Shown here piece after piece: positions 36,400-44,139 of a DNA stretch of 64,000 bases. Source of the stretch: Xanthomonas arboricola pv. guizotiae (GTDB lineage Bacteria; Pseudomonadota; Gammaproteobacteria; Xanthomonadales; Xanthomonadaceae); contig NZ_MDSK01000020.1 of NCBI RefSeq assembly GCF_002940205.1, positions 1 to 64,000 on the forward strand, written 5' to 3'. Under the pieces are notes generated by a model. That model saw nothing but the letters and a program-made list of their open reading frames with translations. It was not told the DNA's origin and did not search any database. The translations under genes and the position numbers were made by a program. The first letter of the stretch is position 1; every line of letters starts with the position of its first letter.

Positions 36400-36426
36400 T
36401 TGAGGCGAATTTGAAGCGAATGTGAA
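36400..36426 (-). promoter_or_regulatory. Phased cre-tag-like CreB site before creD
   Basis: On the minus strand the site reads TTCAC-ATTCGC-TTCAA-ATTCGC-CTCAA: three half-sites at an 11-base period with identical six-base spacers. The established CreB recognition motif is TTCAC-N6-TTCAC; the first two half-sites match it with one change. It is placed 55-81 bases before the creD start, suitable for activation. Confidence 0.75.
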
Positions 36427-36540
36427 GTGGGCGATCGGCAGGCTCGGCGACCGGCACTGTGATCCCGTTAGGAAATGCAGGTTTTGCCCTGCAAAAATGC
36501 AACAGGGGCCCAGGACATGCTTCCGTTGCATCGCCAGGGT

Positions 36541-36565
36541 TTCGCATCACCGTCGCGCGCTTCGC
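36541..36565 (+). promoter_or_regulatory. Plant-inducible promoter (PIP) box before the papain-like protease gene
   Basis: TTCGC-N15-TTCGC, a perfect match to the HrpX-binding PIP consensus TTCGB-N15-TTCGB. 31 bases downstream is CATCAC (36597-36602), which matches the YANNNT -10 element except for its last base. The protease ATG is 217 bases downstream of the box. Confidence 0.7.
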
Positions 36566-36782
36566 CGCCAGGCGCAACGATGCGAGTGCAGTTGCGCATC
36601 ACGGGGCCATTGCTTTTCTCGAGTCTGCGTTGATCACGGCGTTCCAGTTCCGTGGTTCCGCGGCATCCGCATTCAACGTCACGCGCGCCGCAGCGGCGGT
36701 GTTGCACACGCATGCCCGCTTGCGGGCCGTGGCTCCACAAACGCGCACGACTGCATTCCTCTCTCGCCTGGAGTTTGCCTTC

Positions 36783-37595
36783 ATGACCAAGCAACGTTCG
36801 CTCACGCTCTGCCTGCTCGCTGCCCTGAGCCTGTCCTCCGCCGCCGCACAGGCGGCAACGCACGGGATGGGCCTGAAACCCTCGTCGTTGATGCAGCCGG
36901 TCACTCCGTTGTTCGGCATTGCCAGCGCCGCCAAACCCCTGCCCGCCACGGTCGACCTGACTGCCTGGGCAATTACCCCGGGCGACCAGGGCCAGGTGGA
37001 GTCGTGTGCGTCATGGGCAACCGCCCACACCCTGACCGGGTGGTATGCCAACGCCAACAAGCAGGCGCAAACCCGCTTTGCCCCGATGTATCTCTACAGC
37101 CAGGTCAACCGTGGCGTCGATGAGGGCTCCACGCTGGAAGCGCCGCTGGACGTCGCGCTGGCCCAAGGCATCGACACCGAGCAGCATTATTCGTGGGGCA
37201 ACTACAACTGGAAGAACCCACCCACCGCGGCCGACCGCGCCAACGCCGCCAAGAACCGCACGCCGTACCGCAAGTACACCGTGCTGTATTCGGGCGACGG
37301 CAATGGCGGGCGGGCCCTGATCGAACAGATCAAACTTGCGCTGGCCTCGTCCACGCCGGTGGCGATCGCCTTCTATGTCAGGCAGGGGTTCAAAGACCTC
37401 ACGCCAAAAAACCAGGTCGACTACGACACCAAGACGCCGATCCTGGGCGGGCACGCGGTGATCGCGCTGGGCTACGACAGCGAAGGGCTGCTCGTCGAAA
37501 ACAGCTGGGGCACCGAATGGGGCAACAAGGGCTTTGGCAAGCTGTCCTGGTCGGTGGTCGCCAATGACGTCATCGGGGCCGACGTGGTGCACTGA
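36783..37595 (+). CDS. Secreted papain-like cysteine protease (C1 family), CysP2-like
   Basis: 270 residues, signal peptide MTKQRSLTLCLLAALSLSSAAAQA. Active site: Gln69 (oxyanion) and Cys75 in GDQGQVESCASWA, His224 in GGHAVIALGYD, Asn240 in VENSWGTEWG, all in papain order. There is almost no propeptide (about 30 residues before the catalytic domain). Probably a secreted protease acting in the plant apoplast. In X. oryzae the cysteine protease gene cysP2 is part of the HrpX regulon, and a perfect PIP box (36541-36565) precedes this gene. It sits between creD and creC, transcribed against both. Confidence 0.9.
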   Translation: MTKQRSLTLCLLAALSLSSAAAQAATHGMGLKPSSLMQPVTPLFGIASAAKPLPATVDLTAWAITPGDQGQVESCASWATAHTLTGWYANANKQAQTRFAPMYLYSQVNRGVDEGSTLEAPLDVALAQGIDTEQHYSWGNYNWKNPPTAADRANAAKNRTPYRKYTVLYSGDGNGGRALIEQIKLALASSTPVAIAFYVRQGFKDLTPKNQVDYDTKTPILGGHAVIALGYDSEGLLVENSWGTEWGNKGFGKLSWSVVANDVIGADVVH

Positions 37596-37872
37596 CACAC
37601 AGCGGTTGCGCACAGCGATGCGCGGCTGACACGGATGCGGCATGTGCCCTGGCACACGCCGCTTGCGTGCCACCGCGATGCCGCCGCCGTCGGCGGCCGG
37701 CCTGTGCACAGACGGCACGCAATGCGGTTCAGAGCCGCCGACACACCTGCTGCGTAGCCGCCAGGCGGGCGCGGACGGCGCGCGGAATCGGCGCGTACCA
37801 CTCGTCCACTCCGGTTGCCCCCCGCCGTCCTCACCTACCTGACGACTGCGCACTACGGTTTGTTAGCCGCGC

Positions 37873-39321
37873 TTAGCCGATGGGAAGGCGCAGGGTCGCG
37901 ACCGCGCCGCCACCCTCGCGGTTGCCCAGCGTGGCCTCGCCACCATGCAGGCGCGCCACTTCGCGCACGAACGGCAGGCCGAGGCCGGAGCTGCGTTGTC
38001 CGGTCTGCGGGCGGGCCAGCGAATAGAAACGCTCGAACACCCGTTCCAGCGCGTAGTCCGGCACGCCGCTGCCACAGTCCTCGACCACCAGCTGCAGCTG
38101 TTCCTCCAGCACCTGCGCACGCAGCTGGATGGTGCTGCCCTGCGGTGAAAACGCGACGGCATTTTCCAGCAGGTTGACCAGCGCCTGGCGCAGCAGGAAT
38201 CCATCGCCGAGCACGTACTGCCCGCGCGCGGTGTCGGATGCGGCATCGCGTTCCAGCAGCACGCCGGCCGCTGCCGCGCGCGGCAGCACGGCATCCACGG
38301 CCGCCTGCAGCAGGCCAGCCACCGCGATGCGCTCGCGCGTCTGCAGCCAGCCGTGCTGTTCCACTTCGGCCAGCGCCAGCAGCTTGTCGATGGTTTCGGT
38401 GAGCCGCTGTTCCTGCGCGCGGATGCTGGCAACGAAGTGCTGGCGATCGGCTTCGGGCATAGGTTCGGTCAGCAGCTCCGATGCACCGCGAATCGCCGCC
38501 AGCGGGCTCTTCATTTCGTGCGTCAGCGACTGTACGTATTGCTCCACGTAGGCCTTGCCTTCCAGCTTGCGCCGCATGCTTTCCAGCGCCTGGCCCAGGT
38601 CGCCGATTTCATCGCCGCGCGGCTCCGGCGGCGGCACCGGCATGCCGGCGCTCACCGCCTGTGCATAGCGATTGAGCCGGCCGATGCCGCGCATCAGCCA
38701 CCAGGTCATCCAGATGCCGATCAGCGCGGAAATGCCGATCAGCCAGGCACCGCGCTGCAGGATGTTGCGCTGGCTGGCCTCGATGAACGGGTCGATGCTG
38801 CGATTGGGCTGCGCCAGCGTCAGCACGCCGATCAACCTGGCCGGGTCGTTGGGTGCGTAGATCGGTGCGGCCACATGCATCACCGTGGCGGTCGGGTCGC
38901 CATCGACCTCGGGGCTGGACCGCGCGCCGTATTCGCCGCGCAAGGTGCGATAGACATCGTTCCAGCGCGAGTTGTCGCGGCCCACATCGCGGCCCAGCGA
39001 GTCGAACACCACCACGCCGCGCGCGTCGGTCACGGTGACGCGATAGGCCACGTTGTTCTTGCGGAACCGCCATACCCAGGCCTTGGGGTCGCGCCGCTGC
39101 GCCTGCGCCACGTTGCGCGCAAAGCTGCCGCTGGCGATGGTGCCGGCAGCCAGCTCGCCGCTGGCCATTTCCGCCAGCACATTGGCCGCGTCCACCAGCG
39201 TGGATTCCATCGCCTGGCGCACGCCCGGCTTGACCTCGTTGACGAACACCCGCATCACGAAGAACGCGGCCAGCCCGACGATCAGGAAGAAGCCCAGGAA
39301 CAGCTTGAGACCGAGCCGCAT
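37873..39321 (-). CDS. creC: Sensor histidine kinase CreC
   Basis: 482 residues. TM1 at residues 8-27 (LFLGFFLIVGLAAFFVMRVF), a periplasmic sensing domain to about 180, TM2 (WLIGISALIGIWMTWWLMRG), HAMP, the dimerisation/phospho-acceptor helix with the H-box SLTHEMKSPLAAIRG, and an ATPase domain with LLENAVAF (N box), VEDCGSGVP and SSGLGLPFVREVARLHGG. CreC phosphorylates CreB in response to envelope or metabolic cues, as in the Escherichia and Stenotrophomonas systems. The start lies 48 bases after the creB stop, same strand. Confidence 0.92.
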   Translation of the reverse strand: MRLGLKLFLGFFLIVGLAAFFVMRVFVNEVKPGVRQAMESTLVDAANVLAEMASGELAAGTIASGSFARNVAQAQRRDPKAWVWRFRKNNVAYRVTVTDARGVVVFDSLGRDVGRDNSRWNDVYRTLRGEYGARSSPEVDGDPTATVMHVAAPIYAPNDPARLIGVLTLAQPNRSIDPFIEASQRNILQRGAWLIGISALIGIWMTWWLMRGIGRLNRYAQAVSAGMPVPPPEPRGDEIGDLGQALESMRRKLEGKAYVEQYVQSLTHEMKSPLAAIRGASELLTEPMPEADRQHFVASIRAQEQRLTETIDKLLALAEVEQHGWLQTRERIAVAGLLQAAVDAVLPRAAAAGVLLERDAASDTARGQYVLGDGFLLRQALVNLLENAVAFSPQGSTIQLRAQVLEEQLQLVVEDCGSGVPDYALERVFERFYSLARPQTGQRSSGLGLPFVREVARLHGGEATLGNREGGGAVATLRLPIG

Positions 39322-39369
39322 CTCAGGCCCTCATCCCGACAACAACGCGATGCCTGCATGCGGCCATGG

Positions 39370-40062
39370 CTATAGCTCCAGCGCGTAGCCGAGGCCACGG
39401 TGGGTGCGGATCGGATCTGCCGGCACGCCGGCCTGGCGCAGCTTGCCGCGCAGCGTCTTGATATGGGTGTCCACGGTACGGTCGGCACTGTCGGCACTCG
39501 CATCCCAGCCGCGGTCCATCAACTGCGCGCGGCTCAGGATTGCGCCGGGGCGCTGCAACAATGCCGCCAGCAACGCGTATTCGTAACGGGTCAGCGGCAG
39601 CAAGGTCTCGCCATAGCGGATGCGGCTGCCCTCGCGATCGATCGCAAACGCGCCGTGCGGCTGCCAGCCCGGCTCCGCCACGGCGGCCACAGTGCGACGA
39701 CGCAGCCGCGCGCGCACCCGCGCCACCAGCTCGCGCGGGGAGAACGGCTTGGCCATGTAGTCGTCGGCGCCCAGTTCGAAGCCGAGCACGCGGTCGATCT
39801 CGTCGTTGCGCGCGGTCAGGAAGATCACCGGCACCTCGCTGAAACTGCGCAGCGTGCGGCACACCTCGAAGCCGTTGATATCCGGCAGGCCCACGTCCAG
39901 CACCACCACATCGGCCGGGTCGGCGCGCAGCCGCGCCAGCGCGTCGCGGCCCAGCAGGCAGTGTTCGGGCGCATAGCCTTCGCTGCGCAGCGCGTACAGC
40001 ACGGTATCGGCAATGGCGGCTTCGTCTTCGACGACGAGCACGCGGGCGGGAGACTCGGACAT
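39370..40062 (-). CDS. creB: Response regulator CreB
   Basis: 230 residues. Receiver domain with acidic pocket VEDE, phospho-acceptor Asp56 (VVLDVGLPDINGFE) and Lys in MAKPFSPREL. OmpR-type winged helix at the C-terminus (LPLTRYEYALLAALLQRPGAILSRAQLMDRGW, then RTVDTHIKTLRGKLRQAG). It binds cre tags such as that before creD. The start at 40060-40062 (MSESPARVLVVEDE) fits the family, and the divergent rlmJ starts 46 bases away. Confidence 0.92.
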   Translation of the reverse strand: MSESPARVLVVEDEAAIADTVLYALRSEGYAPEHCLLGRDALARLRADPADVVVLDVGLPDINGFEVCRTLRSFSEVPVIFLTARNDEIDRVLGFELGADDYMAKPFSPRELVARVRARLRRRTVAAVAEPGWQPHGAFAIDREGSRIRYGETLLPLTRYEYALLAALLQRPGAILSRAQLMDRGWDASADSADRTVDTHIKTLRGKLRQAGVPADPIRTHRGLGYALEL

Positions 40063-40108
40063 GGCGCGCAGCATAGCCGCATGCTGGCGCGGCCCGTACA
40101 CTGCCGCG

Positions 40109-41017
40109 ATGAACTATCGCCACGCCTTCCATGCCGGCAACCATGCCGACGTGCTCAAGCACATCGCCCTGCTGGCGCTGATCGACACCCTCAAGCGCAA
40201 GGACACGCCGTTGTTCGTGCTCGACACCCACGCCGGACGCGGGCGCTACCAGCTCGGCGGCGAGGAAAGCCGCAAGACCAACGAGGCCGATGCCGGGGTG
40301 ATGCGGCTGATGGCCGAGTCGACCCTGCCCGAGGTGGTCGAACGCTATCTGCGCGCGGTACAGGCCGACAACCACACCGTCGCCCGCCCGGCCACGCCCG
40401 GCCAGAAGCCGGCGCGCCCCACCGCCGGCATCCAGATCAACCATTACCCCGGCTCGCCGTTGCTGGCAGCGCAGGCGCTGCGCGAACAGGACCGCATGGC
40501 GTTCTGCGAGTTGCAGCCGGAAGAGGCCGAGGCGCTCAAGCGTCTGTTCGCCAGGGACAGCCGCGTGCGCGTGCATGCCGGCGATGGCTACGAGGCGATT
40601 CGCGCCTTCGTGCCGCCGCGCGCGGGCGAGACCAGGATCGGCCGCGGGCTGGTGCTGATCGACCCGCCGTACGAGGCGCAGGAGGCCGAGTACCCGCAGG
40701 TCATCCATAGCGTGCGCGAGACCCTGGCGCGCTGGCCGCAGGCGATCTGCATGGTGTGGTACCCGATCAAGCTGCGCCGCAGCCTGCAGCCGTTCATGCG
40801 CAAGGCGGCCACGCTGCCGGCCAAGTCGGTGCTGGTGGCCGAGCTGCAGGTGCGCCCGGACGACTCGCCGCTGCGCCTGACCGGCAGCGGGCTGCTGATC
40901 GTCAATGCGCCGTGGCAGTTCGACCGGGTGCTGGCGCCCGCGCTGCCGGTGCTGAAGCAACACCTGGGCGAAGCAGGTGCCTCGACCCGGCTGGAGTGGC
41001 TGCGCCAGGACGCCTGA
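40109..41017 (+). CDS. rlmJ: 23S rRNA (adenine2030-N6)-methyltransferase RlmJ
   Basis: 302 residues. N-terminus MNYRHAFHAGNHADVLKHIALLALID is the RlmJ/ComJ signature. VLDTHAGRGRY binds S-adenosylmethionine and LIDPPYEAQ is the catalytic DPPY motif. It methylates A2030 of 23S rRNA in the cytoplasm; the Escherichia homologue also aids growth on DNA as carbon source. Divergent from creB with a 46-base spacer. Confidence 0.95.
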   Translation: MNYRHAFHAGNHADVLKHIALLALIDTLKRKDTPLFVLDTHAGRGRYQLGGEESRKTNEADAGVMRLMAESTLPEVVERYLRAVQADNHTVARPATPGQKPARPTAGIQINHYPGSPLLAAQALREQDRMAFCELQPEEAEALKRLFARDSRVRVHAGDGYEAIRAFVPPRAGETRIGRGLVLIDPPYEAQEAEYPQVIHSVRETLARWPQAICMVWYPIKLRRSLQPFMRKAATLPAKSVLVAELQVRPDDSPLRLTGSGLLIVNAPWQFDRVLAPALPVLKQHLGEAGASTRLEWLRQDA

Positions 41018-41210
41018 GTCATCGCCATCAGGCGCCTGCTGGCGCTGGCGAACGCGGCTGCATACTCACGACTGGATCACGGTATCGCTCGGTACAGTGA
41101 TCAGGGAAGCACTGCCACCCCCTGACGACCCCCAAGCGGCGCACCGGATTCATTCACGGTTGTGCGCTGGGCGGGTGCCAGAATCTTCCGATCTTCAAGG
41201 AACACCGGTC

Positions 41211-41753
41211 ATGGCCATTCGCAATCGCATGCCTCCCTGGCATGAAAACTTCAGCCTGCCCAATGGCCGCACGCTCCTGCTCCGCCCGATCCGTCCCGAG
41301 GACGGTCCGCCGCTGCAGGGTGCTTTCAGCCTGTTGGGACCGGAGGAAATCCGCGCGCGCTTCGTGCGCTCCTCCGCCGAGATTACGCCGGAGATGGTGC
41401 AGCGCCTGACCCATCCCAATCCCAAGAGCGAGATCGTACTGGTGGCCGCCGAACAGCTGCCGCCGGGCGAGGCGCTGGTGGGCGCGGTGGCACGCGCGGC
41501 ACTGGTGCCGGGCACCCGCCAGGCCGAGTACACCATCCTGGTCAGCAGCTTCGTCGCCGGCCAGGGGCTGGGACGCCAGCTGATGCGCAAGCTGGTCAAG
41601 TGGGCGCGGCGCAAATACCTGGATTGCCTGTTCGGCGACGTGCTGCAAAGCAATGTGCCGATGCTGCAGCTGGCCGAGTCGCTTGGCTTCAAGCCGCAGC
41701 CGCATCCGGATTCGCCGGAGCTGGTGCGGATGGTGCTGGAGCTGGATGCCTGA
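41211..41753 (+). CDS. GNAT-family acetyltransferase
   Basis: 180 residues. It begins with NFSLPNGRTLLLRPIRPEDGPPLQGAFSLLGPEEIRARFVRS, the N-terminal block found in the C-terminal GNAT domain of Pat-type protein lysine acetyltransferases, followed by the acetyl-CoA loop VAGQGLGRQLMRKLVKWARRK. It may act on proteins, but it lacks the CoA-ligase-like half of Pat. The start is the ATG at 41211; nothing upstream in frame resembles the family. Stand-alone gene. Confidence 0.85.
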   Translation: MAIRNRMPPWHENFSLPNGRTLLLRPIRPEDGPPLQGAFSLLGPEEIRARFVRSSAEITPEMVQRLTHPNPKSEIVLVAAEQLPPGEALVGAVARAALVPGTRQAEYTILVSSFVAGQGLGRQLMRKLVKWARRKYLDCLFGDVLQSNVPMLQLAESLGFKPQPHPDSPELVRMVLELDA

Positions 41754-41759
41754 GGGGCT

Positions 41760-41788
41760 GGGATTCGGGATTCGGGATTGGGGATTCG
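41760..41788 (+). repeat. Short GGGATTC tandem repeat
   Basis: About four consecutive GGGATTC/GGGATTG units directly after the GNAT gene. This microsatellite-like motif is common between Xanthomonas genes; copy number can vary between strains. Confidence 0.7.
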
Positions 41789-41823
41789 TGAAGCGGCTTG
41801 GGGCTGTTGCTTGGTTGCAGGGG

Positions 41824-41924
41824 CCTTGCCCACCCACCATCGCGGGACACGCCGCAAGTACGTCCGTGTAGCTCTGGCGCGGCATCCATGCCGCTCAAGG
41901 TCCCGCGACGGTGGGCGGGCAAGG
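41824..41924. repeat. Long palindromic repeat element, copy A
   Basis: Arms of 25 bases (starting CCTTGCCCACCCACCATCGC and its near-complement ending GTGGGCGGGCAAGG) enclose an inner dyad CGGCATCCATGCCG, giving a two-level hairpin of about 100 bases. The interior resembles copy B (42058-42150) in the opposite orientation. A GTAGGAGCGGGCTTG motif follows at about 41951. No coding capacity. Confidence 0.75.
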
Positions 41925-42057
41925 ACCAGGCGAGATGGTCGGTGTGCCTGGTAGGAGCGGGCTTGACGTTCTGCTGTTCTGACAAGGAAGCGTCCGCCTA
42001 ATGCAAGCGATCAACGGACAAGTTTTTAAGCAACAACCAGCCAACTGTCTGGTGCGG

Positions 42058-42150
42058 TGTCCTCGCCGCTCGCGGGATCGCGTGGCGGCATGGATGCCGC
42101 CACCGAGCCTCCAGGAACGGATTTACGGCGTGTCCCGCAAGCGGTGAGGA
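42058..42150. repeat. Long palindromic repeat element, copy B (inverted)
   Basis: Arms GTCCTCGCCGCTCGCGGGA and TCCCGCAAGCGGTGAGGAC pair with two mismatches. The interior has CGGCATGGATGCCG and ACGGATTTACGGCGTGTCCC, matching copy A when that is reversed. The two copies face each other across about 130 bases, and copy B ends 87 bases from the effector gene's 3' end. Confidence 0.75.
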
Positions 42151-42237
42151 CGCCGCACCCTCGACCAACTGGGCTTTTGACTAAATCCCGCGTCAACGCA
42201 CAGAGTGGGCTCGCGCATACACGTGCGTCGGCGGGCG

Positions 42238-43650
42238 TCATGCCTCCTGCGTCTGGTAGGGTCCGGGCGATAATGGGATCCGCTGCATGTCGAACCTGAG
42301 CGGGCCGGAGATCAACTGGCGGCCGGATTCGTCACGCACCTCATAACGCACGTTGGGATTGCCACTGAAGGGTACATCCCATTGATCGACCGGAGTTGCT
42401 AGTCGTTCCGCGATGGCGCTGTCGGGATCGAGATATTTTTCAGCGTAGAAATTGCGGCGTATCGACGGGTAGTGACTGCGGTCCATAGCCTGCAGCCTCA
42501 GCGCCACTCCGATGTTCAGGTCCGGCAGAACGGTGCCGGCAGGTTTGGTGCAGTCAGGCTCTGCTCCGCGCAGGATCGCCCGATGCATGGAAAGTGCATC
42601 CTGGGCAAGCGTGGGTGAGGCGAAAGGCGCCCACGCATCCACCACGATATCGTGTTCCGGCGTCTGCCCCCGGATCACCACGAACGAGTGGCCTTCTCCG
42701 CTCACCATGTCTATCCTGCAGTCCCTCAGCGCAGGGTTCTGCGACAGCAGGTGGTACGTCAGGCGAACTTGCGAGTCGCAGTAGCCACCTTGCGCCCGGA
42801 TTGCGGCCAAGGCGCGGGCGGCCAAGGCGCGGAACGCCGGTTCTCCATTTGTGACCGCCAACAACGCCGGTCCTCCATTTGTGAACGCCAACGAAGAGTG
42901 GAGCACACTCTCCCCCTTGGTTGCTGCGATGTCCTTGATCTGGTTGCCAGCCCCGTAGGGAAGAAGTGCCTTGACCAGATCGATGGCCTCGCGTGCCGCG
43001 GCCAGATTGGCAGCGACTGCGGGTGTGATCACCCGCAAGCATGGTTTGGTGTCCGGCATTTGCGTCTTGACGATTGGATGCTTGGTGGCGAGTGCGTTGA
43101 GCTGATCCAGGTGGCTCGACGAAAGCTCGATCATCTTGTCGGACCGCAGTAGCTCGGGGATCAGCTCCTGCCCTGGGGCCAGGGTTATCGTATTTGTGCC
43201 GGATGCATCGGCTGCAAGGTACATATGGAACTGGTGCCCGCCTTGTCGTGCGGGCAGGGTGAATTCCGAAGAGCGCGTCACTGTGGCTGCAGTGTCGAGC
43301 AGGCTTATCCTGGCGTCCCGTGCCTGCCGGAAGTTGGCGTCGATCCAGGCGCTGGGTTCGAGGATTTTGTTCGACGCCGCTTCCGCCACCCATCCCCGCA
43401 TCCTGCTGAACACCGAGGGCTGCGGCGGCGGGTGCGAGTGGGCGGACAAGTGGCTGGTCCGGGGGCGAGTGCTTGCCTTGCCACTGTGACGTCTCGGACT
43501 TGCTTCTGCCAAGGCAGCCAGGGGAGCCAGGGCAGGTGATGCACTGTCGCTGGACGCCGCTCCTTGACGCGATGAGCTGGAGGTGGTCGCTTCATCGGCG
43601 CTATCGTGCTGGGGCGTGCTTGAATGGAAGAGCGCGGTCAATTTCTGCAT
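42238..43650 (-). CDS. Candidate type III effector, HopX/XopE (AvrPphE) family, transglutaminase-like fold
   Basis: 470 residues. The first 80 are Ser/Thr/Pro/His-rich and without a signal peptide, as in type III secreted proteins. The core has LLPYGAGN (residues 229-236), comparable to the conserved LPFGRGN of HopX. Cys291 (GGYCDSQ), His321 (GEGHSFVVI) and Asp338 (VVDAW) have the order and spacing of the transglutaminase/papain-like triad of HopX (GNCGEHA, DHVWAE, MDPW). XopE proteins usually start MG for myristoylation; this one starts MQ, so it is a divergent member. A PIP box with correctly spaced -10 element lies upstream and AGGAG precedes the ATG. It is probably delivered into plant cells under HrpX control; the target is unknown. 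Confidence 0.78.
   Translation of the reverse strand: MQKLTALFHSSTPQHDSADEATTSSSSRQGAASSDSASPALAPLAALAEASPRRHSGKASTRPRTSHLSAHSHPPPQPSVFSRMRGWVAEAASNKILEPSAWIDANFRQARDARISLLDTAATVTRSSEFTLPARQGGHQFHMYLAADASGTNTITLAPGQELIPELLRSDKMIELSSSHLDQLNALATKHPIVKTQMPDTKPCLRVITPAVAANLAAAREAIDLVKALLPYGAGNQIKDIAATKGESVLHSSLAFTNGGPALLAVTNGEPAFRALAARALAAIRAQGGYCDSQVRLTYHLLSQNPALRDCRIDMVSGEGHSFVVIRGQTPEHDIVVDAWAPFASPTLAQDALSMHRAILRGAEPDCTKPAGTVLPDLNIGVALRLQAMDRSHYPSIRRNFYAEKYLDPDSAIAERLATPVDQWDVPFSGNPNVRYEVRDESGRQLISGPLRFDMQRIPLSPGPYQTQEA
42833..42892 (-). repeat. 30-base tandem duplication inside the effector gene
   Basis: Two adjacent 30-base units differing at two positions. They encode two ten-residue copies (AFTNGGPALL-like and AVTNGEPAFR-like), about residues 253-274, between the LPYGAGN motif and the catalytic Cys291. 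The length is a multiple of three, so the frame is kept. Confidence 0.85.
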
Positions 43651-43709
43651 GAGACTGTCTCCTGCTAAAAAACATCTGCCGCGGGGCGTAAATTCGACGA
43701 TTGATACCC

Positions 43710-43770
43710 AAGATAGCGGGGGATGCGAATGTGTCCGCCTGCTGCACGAAAGCATTGGGCCACGTGCGAA
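43710..43770 (-). promoter_or_regulatory. HrpX-type promoter: PIP box plus -10 element before the effector gene
   Basis: On the minus strand: TTCGC (43770-43766), 15 bases, TTCGT (43750-43746), 30 bases, TATCTT (43715-43710). This satisfies the TTCGB-N15-TTCGB-N30-32-YANNNT rule for HrpX-regulated genes in full. A further TTCGC lies 16 bases after the second half-site. The effector ATG is 59 bases beyond the -10 element. Confidence 0.88.
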
Positions 43771-44139
43771 CCCAGGCATGATCGGCGGTCTCTTGCGCCT
43801 GCCGGGCTGCGGGTGGAGCTGCCGCTGCCCATCACGCTGACACTGCCTTCGCCCGCCGGCATCGCCCGCGCCGAAGGCGAGCGGCTGGACGAGATGCCCT
43901 GCATCTGGTCCTACTCGGCCGGACCGCGTTGCACAGTGCTTCGAAGAAGCCTGCGGCCGGCCATTCAACAAAGCGCTTATGAACCGCGCTGGCGCTTCCA
44001 AACACTCCTTGGGCAAGGCCTTCCACTGGCAACACGTAAGGCAGGGCTTACGCGGCGCGCTTGCGCACAGACGGGCCAAGGCCATCTTTCACGCCAGATG
44101 GACCGGGCACTGCGGGGGCTCTGATAAAATCGCGGGCTG
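43771..44139. other. Intergenic DNA between the effector promoter and mfd
   Basis: Open frames on both strands have no family-like sequence and poor codon composition. It must contain the mfd promoter; I do not see a strong consensus site. Confidence 0.5.

Noticed and set aside
43723-44124. Plus-strand frame of about 130 codons between the effector and mfd
   Set aside because: It overlaps the effector promoter, has no recognisable domain and resembles translated noncoding DNA.
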